From NCBI RefSeq assembly GCF_003471165.1, contig NZ_QRIL01000004.1, positions 112,074 through 176,073 on the forward strand: a stretch of 64,000 bases of DNA, given 5' to 3'. Shown one piece after another: positions 26,846 to 35,914 of the stretch. The translations under genes were made by a program, and so were the position numbers. The DNA is from Ruminococcus sp. AM22-13. GTDB lineage: Bacteria > Bacillota > Clostridia > Lachnospirales > Lachnospiraceae. Each line of letters begins with the position of its first letter. Position 1 is the stretch's first letter. Under the pieces are notes generated by a model. It worked only from the letters and a program-made list of their open reading frames with translations, searched no databases and was not told the origin of the DNA.

Positions 26846-28180
26846 ATGAGTACATCTATAAATCAGAACTTTACAACCCGAAGTCTGTTAAAGTTTGCGT
26901 TGCCATCTATTATCATGATGGTGTTCATGTCATGTTATACCATTGTTGATGGAATATTTGTTTCCAGATTTGTCGGAAGTAATGCACTTTCAGCAGTCAA
27001 TATCGTATATCCGATAGAGGGTATTGTTGTTGCCCTTGCGACTATGCTTGCAACTGGCGGAAATGCCATTATCAGTAAACATTTAGGTCAGGGAAAGCCA
27101 AAAGAAGCGCGCGCATTTATGACCCAGTTCATTTTGATCGGATTAGCTACGAGTCTACTGATTGCCATTCTTGTTCTGCTTTTTCTCACACCTATCTGCA
27201 GGGCACTTGGCTCAACAGAAGCTTTACTTTCTGATTGCCAGAGTTATTTAAAAGTATTGATATTATTTGCACCAGCCTGTGTATTACAGATCTTTTTTCA
27301 GTCCTTTTTTGTTACAGCAGGAAAGCCTAACTTAGGACTGTTTTTGATGATTGGAGCCGGACTTTTAAACGGAGTTCTGGATTATATTCTGATCGTGCCT
27401 CTGAATATGGGTGTAAGCGGAGCAGCTATTGCAACAGGAATCGGCCAGTTACTTCCTGCGGTTGTGGGAATCCTTTTCTTCCTGAAACCACGAAGTGATT
27501 TATATTTCACTCCATTTCGCTTCCATTTAAAAGTGATCGGAGAGGCTTGTTATAATGGTTCTTCTGAAATGGTCAGCCAGCTATCCAACTCCATTGTAAC
27601 TTTTCTGTTTAATATCATACTGATCAGGCTTGCAGGTGCATCTGGAGTTGCAGCTATTACTATCCTTTTATATGGACAGTTTTTATTTAATGCCTTCTTC
27701 ATGGGGCTTTCTATCGGCGTCAGTCCTGTAATTGGTTTCCAGTACGGAGCCGAGCAAAAAGAACATCTTCGAAATACATATAAGATCATTATGAAATTTA
27801 CCTGCATTTGTTCTGTGTTCATGGTTGTGTTATCGGTTCTGTGTTCCGGATTTATCGTATCCGTCTTTACCAAAGATTCGGCTACCTTTGAGCTTGCATC
27901 TGTCGGATTCCGCATTTTTGCGGTAAACTTTTTGTTCAGCGGAATTAACATCATTTCATCTGGGATTTTTACCGCATTATCGAATGGAAAAGTCTCTGCG
28001 ATTATTTCATTTTCCAGAACGCTCTTTTTCCTGGTGATCTGCCTTGTGACCTTTCCGTATTTTCTTGGAATCACCGGCGTCTGGCTGGCTGTTCCAGCTG
28101 CCGAATTTCTGACATTGATTCTGTCGGGATGGATGCATTGGAAATATTTTATAAACAAAGAAAATAAACAATATTTTTAA
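26846..28180 (+). CDS. MATE-family efflux transporter
   Basis: About 444 aa from ATG 26846, chosen because GGAGG lies 6-8 bases upstream; an ATG at 26834 overlaps that site. There are 12 helices. The N-terminus NFTTRSLLKFALPSIIMMVFMSCYTIVDGIFVSRFVG in short blocks is typical of the DinF/MepA branch. MepA-like pumps export dyes and biocides. Control by the divergent MerR/GyrI-type regulator supports drug-inducible export. Confidence 0.87.
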   Translation: MSTSINQNFTTRSLLKFALPSIIMMVFMSCYTIVDGIFVSRFVGSNALSAVNIVYPIEGIVVALATMLATGGNAIISKHLGQGKPKEARAFMTQFILIGLATSLLIAILVLLFLTPICRALGSTEALLSDCQSYLKVLILFAPACVLQIFFQSFFVTAGKPNLGLFLMIGAGLLNGVLDYILIVPLNMGVSGAAIATGIGQLLPAVVGILFFLKPRSDLYFTPFRFHLKVIGEACYNGSSEMVSQLSNSIVTFLFNIILIRLAGASGVAAITILLYGQFLFNAFFMGLSIGVSPVIGFQYGAEQKEHLRNTYKIIMKFTCICSVFMVVLSVLCSGFIVSVFTKDSATFELASVGFRIFAVNFLFSGINIISSGIFTALSNGKVSAIISFSRTLFFLVICLVTFPYFLGITGVWLAVPAAEFLTLILSGWMHWKYFINKENKQYF

Positions 28181-28230
28181 TAGTCATTTCTGAATTAGAG
28201 TAAACATCTTTTTTGTTTAAAATAACAAAG

Positions 28231-28260
28231 GCCTGTCTTGTATATTCCAGCAAGACAGGC
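28231..28260. terminator. convergent terminator
   Basis: GCCTGTCTTG (28231-28240) and CAAGACAGGC (28251-28260) form a perfect 10-bp stem between the convergent MATE and macrodomain genes. The minus-strand side has the better T-rich tail. Confidence 0.65.
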
Positions 28261-28290
28261 TTCATATATATGTGTATGAAATTATTGGCT

Positions 28291-29115
28291 TTATTCGAAT
28301 TGTGCTTGATACAGTTCTTTATCCTGTTCTTTAAATACGTTAAAGATTACTCTGTCAAATTCTTCCCCATGTTCTTTCAGAAAAGCAGTCACTGTATCAA
28401 CTGCAATCTCAGCGGCCTCATCATTCGGGAAATGGAATTCTCCTGTACTGATACAACAGAATGCAATGCTGCGGATGCCATGTTCTAAGGCACATTTCAG
28501 CACACTTTCGTAGCAGTTGCGCAAATCCTGACGCAGTTTATCTGTCAGTTTATATCCTACGATAGGACCAACAGTATGGATTACGTAATCACATGGAAGA
28601 TTATAGGCATGAGTCAGTGTTGCTGTTCCTGTTGGTTCCTGATAATGTCTGCCATACTGCATCTTTTTACTTTTCATAATTGCATCGCATTCATTTCGAA
28701 GCTGGATACCTGCTGCAGAATGGATGGCATTATCAATGCATCTGTGGCAAGGCACAAAGCAGCCAAGCATCTGGCAGTTCGCGGCATTGACAATCGCACC
28801 TACCTCAAGTCTTGTGATATCTCCCTGCCAGACTGAGATTTTATCTGCAAATGGATGACTGCTTCCATACTGTTCTTTTACAGTCGGAATACTGTCAAGG
28901 GAAACGATTCCTTTCTCTTTTGCATCTTCTGTCAGAAATTCGTTCTGAATCTTCAGGACAGTTTCACTGATACTTCCAGGCATACGGATATTCATCAGTG
29001 AGCGAAGTACAGTGCGTTTCTCTTCTTCTGAATCTCCCACCTGCAGGTTTTTGTATTCTCCTGAATCTTCCGTAAATCTCTCTACTAAATAATTTAGTCT
29101 TTCCTGCTGATTCAT
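28291..29115 (-). CDS. protein-ADP-ribose hydrolase, zinc-type macrodomain
   Basis: 274 aa. An N-terminal helical region (about 1-90) precedes a macrodomain (about 95-274). Motifs are GAIVNAANCQMLGCFVPCHRCIDNAIH, whose Cys/His residues are the zinc-binding pattern of SirTM-associated macrodomains, then VIHTVGPIV and ISTGEFHFPND. Known members remove ADP-ribose from proteins modified by a linked sirtuin, often on GcvH-like lipoyl carriers. No sirtuin or GcvH-L gene is adjacent. The only Sir2 trace in the window is a fragment 26 kb away. Confidence 0.85.
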   Translation of the reverse strand: MNQQERLNYLVERFTEDSGEYKNLQVGDSEEEKRTVLRSLMNIRMPGSISETVLKIQNEFLTEDAKEKGIVSLDSIPTVKEQYGSSHPFADKISVWQGDITRLEVGAIVNAANCQMLGCFVPCHRCIDNAIHSAAGIQLRNECDAIMKSKKMQYGRHYQEPTGTATLTHAYNLPCDYVIHTVGPIVGYKLTDKLRQDLRNCYESVLKCALEHGIRSIAFCCISTGEFHFPNDEAAEIAVDTVTAFLKEHGEEFDRVIFNVFKEQDKELYQAQFE

Positions 29116-29132
29116 TTTTCCACCACACCCTT

Positions 29133-29468
29133 CTATCTTTTTTCTACAGCATTATAAGGACAGACAGCCATACAGTTTCCGCAATGCAGACAATGTTCCT
29201 GGCTGATTACAAAAGGGGTTTTGCTTGTGTCGATATTTCTAACATTTCCACGTACGGAAACCGCCTTTTTGCTCATAGAGCCTTCGCCGCCTGTCATTCC
29301 GCTGATTGCGATAAACTTCTGTTCCATCAGCTGTTCGTAAAAAACTTTTCCCTTTGCGGTCAGGAAATATAAGCTGTTGTCATCGTGCAGCATCATATCG
29401 ATCACACGAGTTACAGGATGTCCCTCCGCGTCTACTGTTGCTACAACTGTTGAATGTATTAGAACCAT
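29133..29468 (-). pseudogene. flavin-binding pyridoxamine-phosphate-oxidase-like protein with ferredoxin tail, internally deleted
   Basis: 111 aa. Residues 1-80 match the split-barrel flavin-binding fold (ATVDAEGHPVTRVIDMM, LYFLTAKGKVFYEQL, VSVRGNVRNI). The sequence then jumps directly to the ferredoxin end (FVISQEHCLHCGNCMAVCP). Full-length relatives have about 200 residues, with 70-90 more and another cysteine cluster between these parts. The missing piece suggests an in-frame deletion. The start region also looks short and has no clear ribosome binding site. It lies 17 bases upstream of the macrodomain gene. Confidence 0.6.
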
Positions 29469-29577
29469 AACTCGCCATCTTTTTCAAAACAGAACATAAA
29501 TGGACGGCATTTTTCTTTTATTTATCCTGTTTATCATCAGCAAGATAATGTTCCAGGTCTTTTTTCACATCTTCCAT

Positions 29578-30180
29578 TTACTTAAGTTCCACCACTCTGG
29601 TGCACACTTTCTCCACCAGTTCCGGACTGTGGCTGACTACGATCATACCAATTCCTCTTCTCTGGGTTTCTTCCATAAGGAAATGCCAGATCTGGCTTTG
29701 AGTAATAAGGTCGAGCATTGTACTGATCTCATCTGCCAAAAGAAATCTTGTTCTTTTTCCAAGTGCTCTTGCAATACAGAATCTCTGCAATTCTCCCCCG
29801 GAAAGTTCCGTTGGAAAGCGATTCATCCAGTCAGGCTCTATTCCCAATTTCTTTATCAGTTCCGTCTCTACCTGATCTCCTTCTTCAAAAACATTTCTCA
29901 TCCGAAGTCTCGGATTCACCGCCTGCTCCGGGTGCTGCCAGATCATCTGTACCGGACAATAGCCTTTATACGAATATAATGATTTTCCATCCATCAGCAC
30001 TGTACCTGTCTCTGGTTCTTCGTATCCCGCAAGGATCTTACAGAGAGTTGTCTTTCCAAATCCACTCGGTGCCAGAATTCCCACACGTTCACTGCTATCT
30101 ACCTGCAGACTGAACTGATCAAGTATTTTTCTTCCGGATTCTTCATAACGAAACGAAAGATTTTTTGCTTCAAGTATCAT
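29578..30180 (-). CDS. ABC transporter ATPase, oligopeptide/nickel type (operon 1, second ATPase)
   Basis: 200 aa, shorter than the usual 250-320 because it lacks the C-terminal peptide-transport extension. Walker A is replaced by the slightly unusual APSGFGKTT at about residues 37-45 (Phe for the common Ser/Ala). Signature LSGGELQR and Walker B FLLADE follow. It overlaps the first ATPase gene by 11 bases. The pair drives import through the permeases at 31110-33028. Confidence 0.8.
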   Translation of the reverse strand: MILEAKNLSFRYEESGRKILDQFSLQVDSSERVGILAPSGFGKTTLCKILAGYEEPETGTVLMDGKSLYSYKGYCPVQMIWQHPEQAVNPRLRMRNVFEEGDQVETELIKKLGIEPDWMNRFPTELSGGELQRFCIARALGKRTRFLLADEISTMLDLITQSQIWHFLMEETQRRGIGMIVVSHSPELVEKVCTRVVELK

Positions 30181-31096
30181 AAATGCACCTCACATAACCA
30201 TTCCCTGACTGGTGCCATGGAACTTCTTCCTTACATTTATCTGTACATTTCCCGCAACGTGGCGCAAACGGACAGCCCTGCTGCATATCCCTTGCATATG
30301 GCTGAACTCCGTCTATATAGTGAAATCCATGTCCTGGCATGGCACGCCATAATGCCTTCGTATACGGATGGCGCAGAGTTTCTTCCTTTGCAAAATCCTC
30401 TGCCGTTGAATCCTCAATCGTATATCCTGCATAGAATACCTGAATCCGGTCCACAGTCTGCAATGCCAGCTCCAGATCATGCGTAATCACCAGTACCGCA
30501 GCTCCCATATCCGCAAGTTCCCTGAAATGTTCCATCGCCCGTCTGGCAAGTTTTGGATCCAGTCCGGGCGTCGGTTCATCCGCGATCACCAGCTTTGGAG
30601 TTTCGATCAGAGCTGTTGAGATCATGACTCTTCTTGTCATTCCCCCCGACAGTTCAAACGGATACTGTTCCTGAACATTCTTACCCAGTCCATACTTTTC
30701 AAAAATAGAATCCAGTTTTCGCTTTTTTTCCGGAGTTTTCTTTCCCTTACAGATCTGCTGCCCCACTTTCATAAGTGGATCCAGATAAGAAGTACTCTGC
30801 GGCACCAGAACAATCTCTTTCCCACGAAGCTGCTTTATCTTCTTTTCGGTAAGGTTTTCTCCACAATAATAAACCTCTCCCTCCATCGTAGCATTGTATG
30901 GCAAAATTCCCATGATTCCATGTGCCAGAAGGCTCTTTCCGGAACCCGATGATCCAACAACAGCCACTATCTCTCCTGCATGAACTGTGACGTTCAGATC
31001 TCGGATTACCGGAAGCTGTATCTGCTGTATCCCCCTCTGATACTGACAGAAAGATATCTGCATATGACTGATTTCCAGAATTTTTTCTCTCTCCAA
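30170..31096 (-). CDS. ABC transporter ATPase, OppD/NikD type (operon 1)
   Basis: About 308 aa if started at TTG 31096, which has AGGAGG 8 bases upstream; the frame is open to an upstream ATG at 31177, and an ATG at 31117 lacks a ribosome binding site. It has Walker A VGSSGSGKS, signature LSGGMTRR, Walker B LVIADE and the C-terminal Fe-S-like CPFAPRCGKCTDKC cysteine cluster typical of OppD/DppD. It begins at the permease stop codon, indicating translational coupling. Confidence 0.83.
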   Translation of the reverse strand: MEREKILEISHMQISFCQYQRGIQQIQLPVIRDLNVTVHAGEIVAVVGSSGSGKSLLAHGIMGILPYNATMEGEVYYCGENLTEKKIKQLRGKEIVLVPQSTSYLDPLMKVGQQICKGKKTPEKKRKLDSIFEKYGLGKNVQEQYPFELSGGMTRRVMISTALIETPKLVIADEPTPGLDPKLARRAMEHFRELADMGAAVLVITHDLELALQTVDRIQVFYAGYTIEDSTAEDFAKEETLRHPYTKALWRAMPGHGFHYIDGVQPYARDMQQGCPFAPRCGKCTDKCKEEVPWHQSGNGYVRCIYDT

Positions 31097-31109
31097 TTCA
31101 CTGCCTCCT

Positions 31110-32003
31110 CTATTCATGCGCACTGGCCGGATCAAGCAGCCTGCGGAGATTTTCACCTGTAGTGTAAAAGCACACAACTGTAAGAATTAACATGATTCCC
31201 GGAAAGAGTGCAAGCCACCATTTACCGGTTGCCAGATATTTCATCGCTTCTGAAAGGATAATTCCTATGGCTGGCTGTTCATTTGACAGACCAAAACCAA
31301 GAAATGTAATGCCGGATTCATGAAGAATCGCGTGCGGAAAAAGCAGCACCAGTCCCACGATAAACTGTGGAAGCAGATGCGGAACCATATGTTTCATAGC
31401 AATATATAAGTTACTCTTTCCAAGCTTTCTGGCTGTTTTGATATAAATCTGCTCTTTTAACTGAAGCACTTCTCCTCTGATCAATCTTGCCAGAGAAGTC
31501 CAGTGTGTCAGTGCAACGCCCAGGATCACGCCTTTGAGCCCTCTTCCACATGCCACACAGATAAGAATCAGCAAAAGCATATGAGGAATTCCCATGATCA
31601 GATCAATAAACCATGTCACGATCGTATCTGCCGTTTTTCCCATTGTCGCTGACACAACCCCAAGGATAAATGCCATTACAGCACTAAATGTCGCTGCACA
31701 GACTCCTATAATAATACTGATAGATAATCCTCTTACTGTCCTTGCAAACATATCTCTTCCAAGCCAGTCTGTTCCAAATGGATATTTCAGACAAGGCGGA
31801 ATATTCTTCCTGGAGAAGTCTGTTACCTTCGCAGCTTCGCTGCAAAAACTTCCGCCGACACAGACCGCTGCAAGAAATACGACCGCAATTACCAGCCAAA
31901 TCACCAATGTCTTTCTGCGGTTCCACCTGCTCCTGATACCTTTTCCTGTCAGACTTTTAGTTTCGTGCCGTCTGTCTTTTGAGGATGCAGTTATATTTTT
32001 CAT
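31110..32003 (-). CDS. ABC transporter permease, DppC/NikC type (operon 1)
   Basis: 297 aa. One N-terminal helix (about 32-52) is followed by the NikC/DppC signature YPFGTDWLGRDMFARTVRG and five helices. The EAA loop is around ALTHWTSLARLIRGEVLQLKE. It overlaps the upstream permease gene by 4 bases (ATGA). It forms the membrane channel with the NikB-type partner. Confidence 0.87.
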   Translation of the reverse strand: MKNITASSKDRRHETKSLTGKGIRSRWNRRKTLVIWLVIAVVFLAAVCVGGSFCSEAAKVTDFSRKNIPPCLKYPFGTDWLGRDMFARTVRGLSISIIIGVCAATFSAVMAFILGVVSATMGKTADTIVTWFIDLIMGIPHMLLLILICVACGRGLKGVILGVALTHWTSLARLIRGEVLQLKEQIYIKTARKLGKSNLYIAMKHMVPHLLPQFIVGLVLLFPHAILHESGITFLGFGLSNEQPAIGIILSEAMKYLATGKWWLALFPGIMLILTVVCFYTTGENLRRLLDPASAHE

Positions 32004-33028
32004 CTTCCCACACCCCCTTTGCGAACTCTCGGATCAATGACTCCATAAAGAATATTGGCGATCAGATTTCCGCCAAATACAAACAACGCACTGATCATGG
32101 TGATTGCCATCAAAAGCGGCATATCACTTCCAAGTCCTGCACTGACCGCAGCCTGTCCAAGTCCCGGATAAGAAAATACCTGCTCTACCAGAACCGAGCC
32201 ACCAAAGATTTCACTGATAGAAGCAAACTGCAGTGTCATCGCCGGTCCCAGTACATTTCGAAATCCATGATTTCTGAAAATTTCCCAGTTACTTTCCCCT
32301 CTTGCCCTGGCAAAAAGTACATAATCGCTGTCACAGATATCTATCATTTTTTCTCTTGTATGCATAGCGATATTAGAGATTCCCGTGATTGACAAGGTCA
32401 GTGCCGGAAGAATTGCATGACGCACACGATCCAGAAATGTCACACCACTGGCCTCCACACCGATTGGAACACTCAGTCCTATTGGAAGAATCTTCAGCCA
32501 TACGCCAAAAATCATCAGAAGCAGCATGGCAATCCAGAAAGCCGGTGTACTGGATATCATCAGACAATAACCTTTTATTATTTTATCAATTGGTTTTCCA
32601 CGTTTCATTCCTGCCAGTACTCCAAGCAGGAATCCTATCAGCCCGGAGAGAATCCAGGCAATGATCATCAGAAACAGTGAATTGGCAAGTTTAACCGCAA
32701 TCACTGTTGTTACCTTCTGACGATAAAGGAGAGATATTCCCATATCTCCCCTTACAAAATCTCTGAACCATGCAAGATAACGCTGCACCGGCGGCTGACC
32801 TACGCCCCAGTACTCTTCAAGCTTCGCAATCTGATCCTGACTCATACTTCCGAGGGCAGCCTGCCCCACATTGGCCTTTAACGGATCAATGGGGGAAGCT
32901 GTCATAAGTGCAAATGCAACAATACTCACAGCAAACAGCAAAAATACCATCTTGATAAAATTCTTTAATATAAATTTTTCTGTTGTTCTGTTCAAGATAT
33001 TCTTACTCCCATAATACTGTATCAACAA
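32000..33028 (-). CDS. ABC transporter permease, DppB/NikB type (operon 1)
   Basis: Up to 342 aa. The frame opens with TTG 33028; another TTG at 32995 has GGGAG about 8 bases upstream and is the better start. The hydrophobic N-terminal helix reads FIKMVFLLFAVSIVAFALM and is followed by the NikB-type GVGQPPVQRYLAWFRDFVRGDMGISLLY in parts. Five further helices and the EAA loop (YVLFARARGESNWEIFRNHGFRN) follow. It lies 36 bases after the binding-protein gene. Confidence 0.83.
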   Translation of the reverse strand: MLIQYYGSKNILNRTTEKFILKNFIKMVFLLFAVSIVAFALMTASPIDPLKANVGQAALGSMSQDQIAKLEEYWGVGQPPVQRYLAWFRDFVRGDMGISLLYRQKVTTVIAVKLANSLFLMIIAWILSGLIGFLLGVLAGMKRGKPIDKIIKGYCLMISSTPAFWIAMLLLMIFGVWLKILPIGLSVPIGVEASGVTFLDRVRHAILPALTLSITGISNIAMHTREKMIDICDSDYVLFARARGESNWEIFRNHGFRNVLGPAMTLQFASISEIFGGSVLVEQVFSYPGLGQAAVSAGLGSDMPLLMAITMISALFVFGGNLIANILYGVIDPRVRKGGVGR

Positions 33029-33064
33029 GTTTGTTCTTCGAATAATCTTGTCTGTACACTACAC

Positions 33065-34660
33065 TTATTCCCATGTCCACTGATCTACATTGTTTACGAT
33101 TGACCAGCCATGTCCATGCGGATGGATCTTCTGATCTGCAATCTTAAGACCATTTTTTACAAAGTACAGGTGATCGATGTTGCAAAGCCAGATCCACGGA
33201 ATATCACCTTCCTGAGTAATTCCTGTTTCTCCATCCCACTGTGCTTTTTTCCAGAGATCATAAGAGCTTTCCAGATCACTGGCTGCGAGAGCTTCGTCCA
33301 TGTATTTATCAACAGTTTCATTTGCATATGGAGAATATTCTGCCAGACCGGTTTCATCCATAGTATGATAAATATTATAAAGTTCCATCGGTGTATGTGC
33401 TCCCCATCCCCATACAAGAGGTTCAGATTCTGCTCTGGTATAAGCAGTATCCCAGTCAACACCCTCTGTGGTCACCTCGATTCCAAGTTCAGAAAGCTGA
33501 TTCTTGCTGTCCTCTGCCAGTGCCTGACGAACGGAATCAGATGCCGGGTAAATCATGGTAAATTCTGCACGGACACCATCTTTTTCGCGGATTCCGTCAT
33601 CGCCTGCTTCCCATCCTGCTGCATCGAGAATCTCGTTTGCTTTATCCTGGTCATATTCTACTTCTGTTTCTTCATTGTACCATGGCATTTTGTCACATAC
33701 ACTGTACGCCGGTGTTCCATATCCATTCAGTACATTCTGGATCATTTCATCACGGTCGATACCAATGTTGATCGCACGTCTGACTTCTACATCACTGGTA
33801 AAATCATTTCCATAAGTTACTCCGTCAATTTCCTCTGCTGCCGTTGCAGGAAGATTAAATCCTCGGTTATCAACTGTCTGAACGCTGAACAGATCATAAC
33901 CATCTACAGACATATCGGAATAGGAAGCAGCTGTATGTGCCACATCCACAGTACCGGACTGAGCAGCTGCCAGTGCCGCATCCTCTTCCATGAAAAGTAC
34001 GGTTACTTTTTTCATCGTTGGTGCTTCTCCATAATAATCCGGATTTGCCTCAAAGATTACCTGTTGTCCCTTGTCCCACTGTTTCATAATATAACGTCCG
34101 GAACCGATTGGATTCTGTCCATAATTTTCATCATATGCATGTTCCGGAACAATACCAACGATTGCCATGGTATAAGGCCATACTGCAAACGGTGTGTTCA
34201 TATGGAATTCTACCGTTGTATCATCTACTGCCACTGCTTCTTTCAGCATGGAAAAATCATTGACAGAGCTGTTATCACGGCAGTTATTATAGGTAAATGC
34301 CACATCTTCTGCAGTCAGTGGTTCCCCATCTGTAAACTTTACGTCATCACGGATCTTTACCGTCCAGGTAAGACCGTCCTCACTCACTGAATAATCAGTT
34401 GCCAGATCCATTCCGATGGATAGATCCGTATTCGTAACGGTCAGGGTACTCTGGATCAGAGGCTCATGTACATGTTCTCCTGCGCCCCATCCGTATGCCG
34501 GGTCAAAACCTGATTCTGGTTCTGATGTTGTCGGCATGGTAACAATTACCTCATCTTTCACTGCACTTTCTTCCTGAGCAGCCCATACAGTTGCAGATTC
34601 TCCCACAAATATTGCTGTCATACATACCGCTGTCAAAATTGCCAGTAACTTTCTCTTCAC
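33065..34660 (-). CDS. extracellular substrate-binding protein, family 5, peptide/nickel ABC operon 1
   Basis: 531 aa starting at GTG 34660 with AGGAGG (plus 34671-34676). The signal peptide is residues 1-28 (cleavage after VWA), with no lipobox cysteine, unusual for a Gram-positive binding protein. The SBP_bac_5 body includes GLTWTVKIRDDVKFTDGEPLTAEDVAFTYNN in blocks and the IGSGRYIMKQWDKGQ motif. The C-terminus carries IHPHGHGWS, a His-rich segment that could contact a metal. The cargo may be a metal chelate or peptide; not decidable here. Confidence 0.85.
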   Translation of the reverse strand: MKRKLLAILTAVCMTAIFVGESATVWAAQEESAVKDEVIVTMPTTSEPESGFDPAYGWGAGEHVHEPLIQSTLTVTNTDLSIGMDLATDYSVSEDGLTWTVKIRDDVKFTDGEPLTAEDVAFTYNNCRDNSSVNDFSMLKEAVAVDDTTVEFHMNTPFAVWPYTMAIVGIVPEHAYDENYGQNPIGSGRYIMKQWDKGQQVIFEANPDYYGEAPTMKKVTVLFMEEDAALAAAQSGTVDVAHTAASYSDMSVDGYDLFSVQTVDNRGFNLPATAAEEIDGVTYGNDFTSDVEVRRAINIGIDRDEMIQNVLNGYGTPAYSVCDKMPWYNEETEVEYDQDKANEILDAAGWEAGDDGIREKDGVRAEFTMIYPASDSVRQALAEDSKNQLSELGIEVTTEGVDWDTAYTRAESEPLVWGWGAHTPMELYNIYHTMDETGLAEYSPYANETVDKYMDEALAASDLESSYDLWKKAQWDGETGITQEGDIPWIWLCNIDHLYFVKNGLKIADQKIHPHGHGWSIVNNVDQWTWE

Positions 34661-34746
34661 TACCTTCGTTCCTCCTTTTATTCTTCATTTGCGCACAAAT
34701 GAGTAGCAGAGTCAGTGTAACATTTTTTACCATACTGCATAAGCAC

Positions 34747-34820
34747 CCCAGGGGGATATTTACCCATTCATATATTGCATGTCTTACAGTATTTTTTTCA
34801 TATCTGGAAATCCCCCCGGG
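34747..34820 (-). other. GC-rich stem-loop upstream of ABC operon 1
   Basis: CCCAGGGGGATATTT (34747-34761) can pair with AAATCCCCCCGGG (34808-34820) in an otherwise AT-rich gap. On the minus strand no T run follows, so it is a leader structure or protein site rather than a terminator. A second hairpin, ACCGGCGCAAA/TTTGTGCCGGT, is at 34908-34931. No known riboswitch motif was recognised in 34661-35129. Confidence 0.4.
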
Positions 34821-34991
34821 AGGCTTGTACTTCAGGAACATTTTGATAAAATATAATCAGCACAGCGAGATAAACGCTTCCACAAATCAGTTTTATACTC
34901 GTTGCAACCGGCGCAAAGATTTGTGCCGGTTACCAGGTAAAGTGCACAGACCTCCACACAATGTGCATCATCGAAAAAGTCATAAAACCAT

Positions 34992-35026
34992 AAAAAAGTA
35001 CTTCTATCCGCAAGAAGTACTTTTTT
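34992..35026 (-). terminator. intrinsic terminator of ABC operon 2
   Basis: AAAAAAGTACTTCT (34992-35005) pairs with AGAAGTACTTTTTT (35013-35026). It lies about 105 bases beyond the last gene of operon 2 and separates the two ABC operons. Confidence 0.8.
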
Positions 35027-35129
35027 ATGTAAATATATACTTGTCAAACAGTCTATAGAAAATCAATAAAATGTATTGAAAAATTATTCCCGTTGTCTAT
35101 AAGCTCCAAAATAACAAACTGCTACATTT

Positions 35130-35888
35130 TTACAATACCGAGTCAATTAATTTTTTCGTATAGTCCATCTTCGGATGATTAATGATCTCATCCGGTGTTC
35201 CACTTTCTACGGTTTCTCCATGATAAAGTACAAGGACACGGTCACAGAATGCCTGAACAAGTGCCAGATCATGACAGATTAAAAGAAAAGAAAAATTTTC
35301 TTTCTGCTTCAGTTCCATCAACAATTTCAGAATCTGTTTCTGCACTGTTACATCAAGAGCACTGGTGGCCTCATCGCAGATAAGGACAGACGGCTCGACT
35401 GCCAGTGCTCTGGCAATGGCAGCTCTCTGACATTGGCCTCCGCTTACCTGATGTGGATAGCGGTCTGCATATTCTTTATCCAGTCCGCATCTCTCCAGAA
35501 GTTTTTCAACTCTCTCACGGGTTTCTTTACGGCTCAGTCCCATATTCCGAAGGCTCTCACCGATTCCATCTCCTAATGTACGTCTTGGATCAAAAGACTC
35601 CATCGGCATCTGAAATACCATCTGGATATCTTTGTAAACTTCGCGGAGTTCTTTTCCCTTTACATTCGTGATATCTTTACCTTTCAGAATCACATTTCCT
35701 TCCGTAATGCTCTGCAGATGCGTGATCATCTTTACGATCGTACTTTTACCAGAGCCAGACTCTCCCACAATTCCAAGGCATTCTCCTTGTCTGAGTTCAA
35801 AACTGACATCATCCACCGCAGTCATTGATTTTTTTCCAGATATAAACACTTTTTTGAGATGCTGTGCTTCTAGAATTACATCATCCAC
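35130..35888 (-). CDS. ABC transporter ATPase, OppF/NikE type (operon 2)
   Basis: 252 aa with Walker A VGESGSGKSTI at about residues 40-50, Q-loop VFQMPMESFDPRRT, signature VSGGQCQRAAIARAL and Walker B VLICDEATSALD. Full NikE-like length without a long C-terminal extension. Last gene of the operon, 26 bases after the other ATPase, followed by a strong terminator. Confidence 0.87.
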   Translation of the reverse strand: MDDVILEAQHLKKVFISGKKSMTAVDDVSFELRQGECLGIVGESGSGKSTIVKMITHLQSITEGNVILKGKDITNVKGKELREVYKDIQMVFQMPMESFDPRRTLGDGIGESLRNMGLSRKETRERVEKLLERCGLDKEYADRYPHQVSGGQCQRAAIARALAVEPSVLICDEATSALDVTVQKQILKLLMELKQKENFSFLLICHDLALVQAFCDRVLVLYHGETVESGTPDEIINHPKMDYTKKLIDSVL

Positions 35889-35914
35889 CTTTTAAATCCT
35901 CCCTGGTTCCATTT

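Noticed and set aside
33110..34390. 426-codon plus-strand frame antisense to the binding-protein gene
   Set aside because: Cys/Ile/Phe-rich shadow of a well-supported coding region on the other strand.
34661..35129. NiCo or cobalamin riboswitch before the nickel-type ABC operon
   Set aside because: GC-rich hairpins exist, but no NiCo or B12-box motif could be read.
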